Part shown: piece by piece, positions 15,876 to 25,800 of the stretch
Layout: the number at the start of each line of letters is the position of its first letter
Numbering within the stretch: position 1 is the first letter of the stretch
Origin: an uncultured Lachnospiraceae bacterium
GTDB taxonomy: Bacteria > Bacillota > Clostridia > Lachnospirales > Lachnospiraceae
Assembly: GCA_947626285.1 (NCBI GenBank)
Contig: CANQRR010000026.1
Span: 1-48,812, forward strand
DNA: 48,812 nucleotides
Direction of reading: 5' to 3'
Program-made: the position numbers and the translations under genes
Notes under the pieces: model-generated
Told to the model about the DNA's origin: nothing
Databases searched by the model: none
The model's input: only the letters and a program-made list of their open reading frames with translations

Positions 15876-16460
15876 TCACCCGGCCATCCCCGAGACAAAG
15901 ATTTCAATCCCGATCACGATCAGGATCACACCTCCCAGGATCCCCGCCTTCCCAGCAAGCTTTGTGCCCGCCTTCTTTCCGATCGCAAGACCCGCAAAGC
16001 AGATGAAGAAAGTGACGATCCCGATCAGCAGACTTGCCAGAAGCGCCTCCGGAAGCCCGTAATCGGCGATCGTAAATCCGACGGACAGCGCGTCGATCGA
16101 CGTAGCCACGCCCTGCACGAGCAGCGCGGAGAATCCGACCGCCGCCTCATCCTCAGGCTCCTTGCCCCGGACGCCCGAATACAGCATCTCTCCGCCTATG
16201 TATCCCAGAAGGCCGAGCGCGATCCAGGGAATAAATTTCTCAAACACACGAAAATACCTGGCGATCGAAGACACGCAGATCCAGCCGATCATCGGCATCG
16301 CGAACTGGAACACGGAGAAGATCCCCGCCACGCCGGCCATCCTGCGCCGCTTCATCTCCGGTTCGTTCAGCCCGTTCGCGAGCGAGACCGAGAACGCGTC
16401 CATGGCAAGCCCCACGCCGAGCAGTATACTGTTAAAGAAAAAAGCAAGTGTCAGTCTCAT
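15876..16460 (-). CDS. mntP: manganese efflux pump MntP
   Basis: A six-helix membrane protein that exports Mn2+. The two MntP half-repeats are visible: FNSILLGVGLAMDAFSVSLA at the start and ALLVQGVATSIDALSVGFTI in the middle, each with the conserved acidic AMDAFSVS/SIDALSVG motif. Length is 194 residues with the ATG at 16458-16460, which follows GGTGGGAAAA; an upstream ATG at 16505 has no ribosome site and would add a hydrophilic, non-family leader. A Mn2+-sensing yybP-ykoY riboswitch, common ahead of such genes, was looked for in the upstream 200 bases and not recognised. Confidence 0.92.
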   Translation of the reverse strand: MRLTLAFFFNSILLGVGLAMDAFSVSLANGLNEPEMKRRRMAGVAGIFSVFQFAMPMIGWICVSSIARYFRVFEKFIPWIALGLLGYIGGEMLYSGVRGKEPEDEAAVGFSALLVQGVATSIDALSVGFTIADYGLPEALLASLLIGIVTFFICFAGLAIGKKAGTKLAGKAGILGGVILIVIGIEIFVSGMAG

Positions 16461-16569
16461 TTTTCCCACCGAAAATACGTTATCACATTCTGTGGCAAAA
16501 ATCAACGAACCGCTCCTGTGCGGCGCGTAAAAAAATAATAGACAAAATTAACAATTTAAACTTTTATAA

Positions 16570-16598
16570 TTGCAAAAATTTGCAAAATGGTATAGAAT
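16570..16598 (+). promoter_or_regulatory. promoter of the EAL-domain gene
   Basis: TTGCAA and TAGAAT with a 17-base spacer, in a strongly AT-rich 200-base leader ahead of the c-di-GMP gene. Confidence 0.4.
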
Positions 16599-16711
16599 AG
16601 CGTATTAGAAATATTTTCGTTTTTTTGAAAATTTTTGAGTTAAAAATTCGAAAACTTTCGTCAATTAGCCTGTAAAATGTTTTGAGAAGAGCACGATGGG
16701 AAGTGACCGGT

Positions 16712-18382
16712 ATGAAACCGAAATTTGAAGAGATCTCAACAAGCACAGTTCGAGAGGTGATCGAGCTTCTGAGCCCTGCCGCGGACGACTACCTTTATGT
16801 GTATGATTTCGCGCAGGACTACTATTATATCTCTCCGCATGCCCGCCAGCGTTTCCTGATGGAGGACAATGCGTTTCATAATGTTGCCGAGAATCTGAAA
16901 AGGATGGTGTACCCTGAGGATTTCCCGAAGCTGCGCGCGGATCTGGACGGAATTCTGACGACCAACCGCTGCACCCACAATCTGACTTACCGCCTGTTAT
17001 CCGCGGAGGAGAAGCCTGTGTGGATCAATTGCCGCGGCACCGTCGTGCGCGACGCGGCCGAAAAGCCCCTGTATATGGTCGGCTGTATCAATGAGATCGG
17101 CAAGGACCAGAAGGCGGACAACAGAAGCGGCCTTCTGGGCGCTGCGAGCCTGAAGACTTATCTGAGCCAATACAAAGACGCTTTCCCGGACGGTTTCGTG
17201 CTCCGCATCGGCCTGGACGGACTGAAGGGCGTCAACGCCCGTCTGGGCATCGAGTATGGCGATCTGGTACTGGAGAAGACTTCGGAATTTATCTCCGAAT
17301 GTCTGCTCCCCGGAGAGACGCTGTACCACGTCGTGGGGGACGAATTCCTGGTCGTTGATTTCGAGGGCAGAAATACCGCGTTAGGCAAAGACCTTTACCG
17401 GCATGTCCGGGATAAGATCCGCGATTTTATCATGGAGAAAAATTACGAAGTGCTGTTCACGATCTCCGGCGGCATGCTGGACTGCCGGGACATCGATGAG
17501 CCTTCCTACTCCCGCGTGATGAAGTACACGGAATTCGCTCTGAACGAAGCCAAGCGCCTTGGGAAAAATACCTGCTATCTGTATATGCCGGAGGATTACG
17601 GAAAGTTCCTGCGCCGCAGAAAGCTGAACCTGCATCTGCGCCAGGCCATCAACAATCAGTTCGAGGGATTCGAGGCCTACTATCAGCCTCTCTTCTCCGC
17701 CGACAAGCATCGTCTGATCGGCGCCGAGGCTCTGATGCGCTTCCACTGCGAGGAGTTCGGCATGGTATCGCCGGGCGAGTTCATCCCGATCCTGGAAGAG
17801 ACCTTCCTGATCGTCCCCGCCGGACGCTGGATCATGCACGAAGCTCTGAAGATGTGCAGAGAAGTGCAAAAATACATACCCGATTTCAAGATCAGCATCA
17901 ATATCTCTCATGTCCAGATCCTGCGAAGTTCGATCGGACGCGAGATCCTTGCCGCCATCGACCAGTACGGGATCGATCCGAAATATGTCACGATCGAGCT
18001 GACCGAGAGCGGCCTGCTGGAGACCGACCAGCGATTCACGACGCTCTGGTCGCATCTGAAAGAGGCGGGCATCACGCTGGCTCTGGACGACTTCGGGACC
18101 GGCTACTCAAACTTCCACTATTTCACGGATCTGCAGCCGGACATCGTGAAGATCGACCGCTCCTTCGCCGCGAAGGCCGCGACGGACGAGTTCGAGTTCG
18201 AGATCCTCTCCCTGTTCAGCAAGATGATCCATGAGCTGAATCTGAAGGTGTGCGTGGAGGGCGTAGAGACCGCCGCCGAGCTCGAGAAGCTCTGCCAGCT
18301 CCCGCCGGAGTACCTGCAGGGATTCTTCCTCGGAAGACCGTGCCCGAAGACACAGTTCATCGAACAGTTCGTACAAAATTGA
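16712..18382 (+). CDS. PAS-like/degenerate GGDEF/EAL c-di-GMP phosphodiesterase
   Basis: A cytoplasmic signalling protein of 556 residues. The N-terminal 130 residues look like a PAS fold (YLYVYDFAQDYYYISPHA, then a VYPEDFPKL and a WINCRGTVV strand). A GGDEF domain follows, but its signature is VVGDEF rather than GGDEF near residue 209, so cyclase activity is doubtful and it is probably regulatory. The EAL domain is intact: EALMRF near 339, DDFGTGYSNF near 458, KIDRSF near 479 and EGVET near 515, the set needed to hydrolyse c-di-GMP. The start at 16712 (MKPKF) is preferred to an upstream TTG. It is monocistronic and ends at a clear terminator. Confidence 0.88.
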   Translation: MKPKFEEISTSTVREVIELLSPAADDYLYVYDFAQDYYYISPHARQRFLMEDNAFHNVAENLKRMVYPEDFPKLRADLDGILTTNRCTHNLTYRLLSAEEKPVWINCRGTVVRDAAEKPLYMVGCINEIGKDQKADNRSGLLGAASLKTYLSQYKDAFPDGFVLRIGLDGLKGVNARLGIEYGDLVLEKTSEFISECLLPGETLYHVVGDEFLVVDFEGRNTALGKDLYRHVRDKIRDFIMEKNYEVLFTISGGMLDCRDIDEPSYSRVMKYTEFALNEAKRLGKNTCYLYMPEDYGKFLRRRKLNLHLRQAINNQFEGFEAYYQPLFSADKHRLIGAEALMRFHCEEFGMVSPGEFIPILEETFLIVPAGRWIMHEALKMCREVQKYIPDFKISINISHVQILRSSIGREILAAIDQYGIDPKYVTIELTESGLLETDQRFTTLWSHLKEAGITLALDDFGTGYSNFHYFTDLQPDIVKIDRSFAAKAATDEFEFEILSLFSKMIHELNLKVCVEGVETAAELEKLCQLPPEYLQGFFLGRPCPKTQFIEQFVQN

Positions 18383-18411
18383 TCGCATCATTTATTACAT
18401 ACTTTGAAAAT

Positions 18412-18464
18412 ACCGGCCACAAGACAGTCAAACCGCAAGCCCTGTTTTGTGGTCGGTTCTTTTT
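18412..18464 (+). terminator. rho-independent terminator of the EAL-domain gene
   Basis: A 16-base stem (18412-18427 with 18442-18457, including two G-U pairs) followed by TCTTTTTC, 30 bases past the stop codon. Confidence 0.8.
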
Positions 18465-18466
18465 CA

Positions 18467-18495
18467 TTGATTTTAACATTCCCGTATGGTACACT
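18467..18495 (+). promoter_or_regulatory. possible promoter of the solute-binding protein gene
   Basis: TTGATT and TACACT with a 17-base spacer immediately after the preceding terminator, about 105 bases before the start codon. Confidence 0.4.
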
Positions 18496-18601
18496 GTGTG
18501 CAAATGTGTAAACCAATCCTATATTTTTAAGGGACGAAAACGATCCCGACCACGGCCATGACGGCTATCTTAAACCGAAAACATCACAGGAGGACAGTTG
18601 A

Positions 18602-19855
18602 ATGAAAAAGAAATGGTTTTCCACAATGATCGTACTTACAGCGGCGCTTTTCCTTGCGCCCTGTGCCGGAATCGCACAGGAAGCAGACCACGTCACACTG
18701 ACCATCATGGGGCGGGAAACAGATCTGCAGAAGCCCTACATGACGAATATTTTCGACCAATACCGGGAGGCCACCGGGAACGAGCTGGACGTCATCGCTT
18801 ACGAGGACGGCGAGTTTGAGGAGACTGCCGAAGAACAGTTCGCGGAGGGGAACATCCCGGATGTCTTCATGCATTTCAACAGCACGGAGCTGGCGCATTT
18901 CGACGTCGCCGACAACTTCTATTATATGAACGACGAGGAGTGGATCGACGATCTGACGGACAGCGCCCTCACCTACTGCAGGGACAAAGACGGGAACGTC
19001 CTGGGACTGCCCTTCTGGGAGAGTTCGGTCTCCGGCTGCTATTACAACAAGACGATCTTCGACAGTCTGGGATTAAAGCCCGCCGCGACGCAGGCTGAGT
19101 TTGACGCTCTGTGCCAGGCGCTTGCGGACGCCGGCTACACGCCGATCTGCTGGCCCGCCGACGGCGGTTCCTGGATGTACCAGTTCGCGCTCGATCCGAT
19201 CTTCGCGGACGATCCGTCCCTGCTCGAGAAGCTGAACGGAAATGAGATTTCTTACGCCGATATCCCCGCGGTAACGAACATGACACAGTGGATCGCCGAC
19301 GCCGCGGCTGCCGGCTGGTTCGGCTCTGACTATCTGAACTGCGGCTGGGATCAGATCAGCCCCGCGCTCGCCTCCGGCGACGCCGCGATGGCGTTCATCT
19401 GGGACAGCTGGTTCTACACGAACTTCGAGGCAGATCAGTACACGGTGGATGATTTCGCCCTGATGCCCATCTTTATGAATACAGCTGAGAACGGCACCTA
19501 CGAGGGCGCCAATCTCAGCATGATGATGGCAAACAAAAACAGCGAACACTTGGACGCCGTGCTCGATTTCTTCGCGTTCTGCGCGGCTCCGGAGCACTAC
19601 AACATCGCCTTTGACGGGATCGCCACGTTAAACTGCTTTAAGAGGCAGATCACCAACATCCAGGCGCCCATGGTAACGGACGCCCAGGCTTCTATCGCGG
19701 CGCTCGAGCGCATGTCGACCGCCGTGACCCGGATCGACGGCTACAGCGGGGACGACACGGCAGACGCGTTCGCCCAGCTGTTCCAGGGACAGACGGATGT
19801 GGCCGGCTGTGTGAAACTGCTGGACGAATACCGCCTCGCCAAGACAGCGAACTGA
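18602..19855 (+). CDS. extracellular solute-binding protein, ABC sugar-type
   Basis: A 417-residue exported binding protein of family 1. The signal peptide is residues 1-25 (WFSTMIVLTAALFLAPCAGI), and it has no canonical lipobox: LAPC departs from the usual L-[AS]-[GA]-C. The mature part reads VTLTIMGRETDL, then VFMHFNSTELAHF and NVLGLPFWESSVSGCYYN, the pattern of carbohydrate ABC receptors, with AAMAFIWDSWFYTNF in the C-terminal lobe. No permease or ATPase gene accompanies it, which is odd: such receptors normally sit in a three-gene cassette. It may serve a transporter elsewhere, or act as a ligand sensor for a signalling protein. GGAGGACAGTTGA precedes the ATG. Confidence 0.85.
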   Translation: MKKKWFSTMIVLTAALFLAPCAGIAQEADHVTLTIMGRETDLQKPYMTNIFDQYREATGNELDVIAYEDGEFEETAEEQFAEGNIPDVFMHFNSTELAHFDVADNFYYMNDEEWIDDLTDSALTYCRDKDGNVLGLPFWESSVSGCYYNKTIFDSLGLKPAATQAEFDALCQALADAGYTPICWPADGGSWMYQFALDPIFADDPSLLEKLNGNEISYADIPAVTNMTQWIADAAAAGWFGSDYLNCGWDQISPALASGDAAMAFIWDSWFYTNFEADQYTVDDFALMPIFMNTAENGTYEGANLSMMMANKNSEHLDAVLDFFAFCAAPEHYNIAFDGIATLNCFKRQITNIQAPMVTDAQASIAALERMSTAVTRIDGYSGDDTADAFAQLFQGQTDVAGCVKLLDEYRLAKTAN

Positions 19856-19861
19856 CTGTCG

Positions 19862-22800
19862 TCAGAGCATCTTTTTCCGCCTGCTCCTGCTGCCAATGAG
19901 CAATGTCATTGCCAATGAGATTGCCATCAGCAGGAGCATTTTTTCGATCGGCGTCTCATCGCCGGTCTTCGCGGCCGTCGCGCCTGAGCCGACTCCGCCC
20001 GATCCGGCGCCTTCCGACTCAAACTCTTCTTCCGTTATCTCAGTTTCCGTCTCTGTCTCTTCCTCCGTCTCTTCGTTCGCCGTATTGGTGATCGTCACGG
20101 ACTGGCTGCCCGAATTGATATTCAGGCTCAGACTACCTCCGACCACAGAGACCTTATAGGGGAAGCTGCCGGAATTCGTGACCGGAGCTCCGTTTGCATC
20201 GACCTCGGTGACATAGAGCTGCGTCACGCCTTCGCTCGGAACCATGACCTGCACCGTCGCGCTCGCGGAGGAATTTCCTCCCATCTCAAAGGGAACGATG
20301 TTCCGGCTCACGTGGCCCGCCAGCTGCGTATACCCCGCATCCGCAAAGATCCCCGCATAGAATACTTCGTTCGTCTGCAGTGCCGCGCCGGCGCCATCTG
20401 TCACATTCTTTGTGATGATCAGTTCTTTTATATTCTTATAGTGCTGCAGATCCGGCAGCGTGGAGAACACATTCTCAAAGGAGAACGCGGCGCTGCTGCC
20501 ATTGCCTGCAATCGTGACCTGCTGGCCGTTTGCATACCGGGCGGAATATACGCCGCCGCTGTACTCTCCTCCGCTCATCGGCGTCCCGGACGTGTTCGTC
20601 TCCGCCACATAGTAGGTACCCGCCGGCAGATTGCTGAACGTCGCGCTCGCGCTCGAACCGTTTCCGGGGAAGCTCAGCGTCTTCACGTCGCCGACCCGCT
20701 GCGTCAGCGTGGAATCCGCAAACAGCGCCACATAGAACTGCGCATCCGTCAGCACGATCGTCTCGTTCGTCGTCGCGTCCCGATTGACCTTCGTGACCGT
20801 CAGGCTTCCGACGCTCGGCGGATTCGTCTCCGTCTGCGGCGGGTCAGTCTGCGGCGGATTCGTCTCCGTCTGTTCCGTCTGTGGCGGGTTGCTCTCCGTC
20901 TGCTCCGTCTGTGGCGGATCGGTCTCTGTCGGCTCCGTCTCTGGCTCCTTCCACGTATTCGTAAATTCCGCCTGAGACCTTGGGGCGCCGCTTGTGCCAG
21001 CCTCATCTTTAGGCAAATATTCCACACTCTCTACAAAGAGCTCTTTAGATTCATTCCACTTCACTACTACTGTCACGTCATAACTGGTCTTATCAAACTC
21101 AACGTTATTGACAGTATTATCTACCTGCTCGGTAATCGTATAGTGATATTCACCCGGTTTATCATATACGATCGACCCAAAGTCAAACATTCCCGATCCG
21201 CTGTTCATTGCAATGGCGACGCCGTCCTTTGTTCCAGCCGGCATCGGCACACGGTCCGCAGCCAAGCTTATAATCTTTGTCGTCGGCTCTGAAATCTCAT
21301 TAAGCCCGTCAATTCCATCGGCCTCATCCATATCAGGAACAGACGTAATCTTAACCGGTTCCCCGATCATCTCAATCGTCTGATCCAACTCCAGAATCTC
21401 TTCTGTCTCACTCTCTTCGACTGTATCGGTGCCGTTCTCCAGACTGCTTTCCTCAGAGCCCGCGAAGTCATCGTCCGTGCCAGCGTCTACGCCACCTTCC
21501 GATACCTCCAGAGATTCGTCGTCCGAAATATCAATGATCTCTTCTTCCAGCACATCATTCTGCTCGAGATCGACCGGCTCTTCCTCCTCGATCACAACAT
21601 CAAGATCCGCATCGACCACCGTATCATCTGTAATTTGCGGGACAATATCCCCGGTATCTTCTGCCGCCGGATCCGTCCATTCCGCTTCCGGCGTCGTTTC
21701 TGCCTCAGACCCCTGCTCTATTTCGGACTCTTCCTCCAGCACATCCATCTCATCTAAATTCACATCCATCTCCGGAATTGGCTCCTGCGCAGACTCTGCT
21801 GCCGGTTCCAGGCTTGATTCATCGACAGGCTCCACAATGATGTCATCCGACAGCATCGCCGGGGCGGAACGAACCACGCTTCTCCGTCTCACGGAAGCCG
21901 CGCCTGAGAAACTGCGTCCGTTGCTCACAGGTGCCGTACCCAGGAAGCTGCCGCCGTCCAGTCGGGCTGTTCCAAGGAAACTCTGTCCGCCTTTCATCGA
22001 AGCGCTGCGTTTCATCATCGACGCATCCGTCTCAGTTGGCGGATCACTCTGTGCCTCCGCGCCTGCCGGAGACGTCATATCGCCCTGCTCCGCTGCTTCT
22101 GTCAGCGGCGTTTGCTCACTCTGCTCCACTGCTTCTGTCTGTGACACCTGCTCGCTCTGCTCCACTGCTTCTGTCTGTGGCGTCGACTCACTCTGCACTT
22201 CTCCATCTGTCTGAGACGTCAGCCCGCCTTGCTCCGCTGCTTCTGTCAATGGCGTCAGTTCGCTTTGTACTTCTCCATCTGTCTGAGACGTCGGCTCACT
22301 CTGCTCTATCAGATCCGTCTGTAGCGTCGTCTCGCTCTGCATTTCTCCATCTGCCTGAGACGTCGGCTCACTCTGCTCCGCCAGATCCGTCTGAGGCATC
22401 TGGCCGTCCGGCTCCACCACATCATCCAATTCTTCTCCGATCATTGCAATATTCGCAAGAGCCGGCGTCGTTTCTTCTTCTACTTCGGCGCTCACCGGTC
22501 TCAGTTCAAAGGTAAACTGCCCGGACTCCAACGTCCCGTTCTCAAGAACCTTATGCCCCTGCAGGACAACGTTCACCTGTTCCTTATTATAAGTATTCGT
22601 GAATTTGACGGTCGCCGGCAAATCAGAGTCTATTGGTTCTGACTCTCCATCGTCAATCATCACCTTAGCGGCAAGCGCACGAGCCCCCGTTGTATCTGTC
22701 GTCTCCGTCACGGTGACTGTCACTTTATACACGGTTCCGTCATAGGTTATTCCAGCGTAAGTGCCTTCCGAGTCGGAGCCAAAGTTTTCCCTCACCTCGT

Positions 22801-25800
22801 ACTGATATGTTCCGGCTTCCGTATAAGTTAATTCTGCCAACTCCTTTTCCGCAGTCCAAGTAGGCGGTCCAACCGTCACCGTAACAGACTTTGTACCAGT
22901 AGTCGAATCCACATCCTCGCCCGAGCTTGTGCCCAAAAGCATCTTTTTGAGCGGATCCGCATCCGGATTCGCATCCGCTGCTCTGAGCTCAAACGTGAAT
23001 CCATATGGTTTTTCCGGAAGATCTATGCCCTCCGCAGACGTCAGACTCTTCTCCACATGCAGCGTCACATCGACCGGAAGCACCGCATCCGGATTCTCGA
23101 CCGGGTTCTCCACCTTGTTCGTCACCGCAGACTGCTCGTTTACTTTCACCATCGCACGATTCTCAATCGTTTTTACAGCGCTTTCGTTTACCTTTACCGT
23201 CAAGGTTACCTTGCCGTAGGCTCCGCCTGCCTGCGATCCAAGATTCCAGGTCACGGTACGACTGCTAGGATCATAAGTTACAACGTCTTCACCGAACCCA
23301 TCAGCTTTCGCAGATACAAACGTCACATTTTCATCCAACGCATCCGTGACCCAAACCTCTGCCGCAGTCTTGTTCGGATTCATCCATGTAATCTCATAAG
23401 TAATGTCCTGCCCTGGGTACACTTCTTCGTCTGCGTTCGGAACAGATTCCGTCTTCAACGGGGTAAAGTTAGTAAACTCCGCTTTCTCTGCTGTATCAGC
23501 ATCTCTTGCCTGATATACCACAGAGGTATCAAGCTTTCCATCCGAATCATCATCGTCAACTGTCACTGTGACATCGTAAATGGTCTTGTCATAGATAATT
23601 GTGGGATTCTCCTCTTCTGACCCCTGCACCTCTTCAATCGTATACTGATACGTCCCACTTGTATGGTACATAATCCTGCCAAAAGAAAATGATCCTTCTG
23701 TATCATTTGTAGTCGTGATGCTGTTACCAATCGTTCCTTCTGGCATAGGCGCACCATCAACTGCTGTCAGGCGGAATGTGAAAAGTTCATCTGAGAGCGT
23801 GCCACCCTCGTATTTTTTACTTCCTTGTAATGTCACCTCGGCCACAGGCTTCATATTGATAAATTCAGCTGTCGCACTGCCATCGACCGGAATCGTTCCT
23901 TTATTGCCTTCTTTAAATGTGCCGTATCCGTCCTTATCTGCTTCAGTCTCTTCTACTGTATAACTAAGCCCTGCCGGCAATCCCTTCGCTGTCTTGTGCT
24001 CACCGTGCTTTAGTGTAAAGGTCGCGATTCCTTCCGTAAAGTTCATACCATCAATCGAATCATCATATGACCCACTGACCTCCGTCGCCTTATTCTCATC
24101 GCTCTTATATAAGGTTACGGAAAAGTTAAAGGCCTTATTTTTATCTCCCTCATCACCTTCAACAGTCTTACTCACAGTCAGATTACCAGTCGCATACCTG
24201 TTGGCAAATGTGGCTTCCCCGCTCGTATCTGGTTCACTCTCCTCCGCACCCTTTTTAGCCACAGAAACTTCCGCTTTCAGATCACCCCATGACTCAGCTT
24301 CTCCTTCCTTAACAGTCACAGTGACCGTATACTCTGTATTATCGTAGATGATTCCCGGTTTTCTCTCTTCAATGACTTCTTTCAGTACATATTTATAGAC
24401 GCCCGGCTGTTTAAATTGCAGATCCTGAAAGAAATTCGTGATCTCTTCAGTCAGCGCATCATCTTCTTCTGTACTCTCGGTTGCAAATGTAACAGTTTTC
24501 GTGATTGCCGCACTACCCTCTTCCTTGAGCTTTTCTTTCACCGGATCTCCCTGTGTATCCTCAGAGTTCCCCTCCGAATCCACCACCGGTGCAAGAGAGA
24601 ATGTAAACATATACCCACCTTCCGGCACGGTATTGCCGTTCATATTCAGCTTCTTCGTAACTTTAAGAGTAGCTTTCGCAGGCATTCTCTTATTAGTGAA
24701 GGCCTCAATCTCTTTCTTACCAGCCTCAATCGTTCCCTGCACAGTCTTCGGATGCTCCTCCGCGAGCGAAGTGTCAATCGGTTCGCCGGCTTTCTTAGAA
24801 ATGTCCAGCAACTCACGATTCCCGGTTATCTCCGTTGTCTCTGCTACCCCGGACGTCTCTGTCGTTTCAGGCGTTCCTGTTGGCTCTGAAATCTCAGATA
24901 TCCCGGTTGTCTCCGCTGTCTCGGTCGTCTCAGGCGTCTCCATGATGATCTCTGTCGTTCCATCTTCTGAATCCACCGCAATGCTGTCCACTTCAGACAG
25001 ACCTGACACAGAGTCCTCATCTTCTGTCTTATGTACGACATTGACCGTATATGCGGCATTATCTTTTTCCACCACCGTATAGGTAAGACCGGCGGGTAGG
25101 AAAGAAGCCGTCTCATTCTCTCCAGCCTTTAAAGTAAACTCAGCCACACCCTCTTTGAACTCCATGCTGCCAAATGTTCCATCGATATCTGTGGCTATAT
25201 TCCCATCTTCCGGCTCACCATTGTAGAGCGTTACAACAAAGGTAAACTCTTTGTCCGTTTCGCCTGCCTCACCTTCGACTTTTTTGCTGACCTCAAGGCT
25301 TCCCGTCTCGAGATCGACCTCCACCATACCGAGACGGTCATCCAGATAAGTTCCATTCGGTTTGTGTGCATCTGGATCCGTGCCAAGATAAAATCCAATC
25401 GATGCCGGATTTTCCGAATCTCTAATCTCCTCAGCAATATAATTCTCTATGCCTTCCTTTTCCGAATCTGGGTTTCCAATTGTCTCGTCATCATCGTCTT
25501 TGGTCGGATCTTCCTGCCGGGTGGGATCCGTTTCATCAATATCGCCACTCGATCCGATGGTAAAATGATTCTTATAGTCTGTCGTCTCAGGATCCACATA
25601 TTTAAGCGTTTTGAACAAACTGTTCTCCGCCAGCGTCAGCGTATAGGTGCCGATTGGAAGTATCTGCGGATCATCGTCCGTATACGGATGATTCGCATTA
25701 CCGGAAGGCACTCCCGTAGACTCACCATCGGCATAGTATGTGAAAAAGCTGACCGTATCATCGTCCGACCCTGCTGTCTCTATTGCCGCTTTATAATCAT

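Noticed and set aside
16461-16681. yybP-ykoY (Mn2+) riboswitch ahead of mntP
   Set aside because: The characteristic conserved loops and pairing were not found in this AT-rich region.
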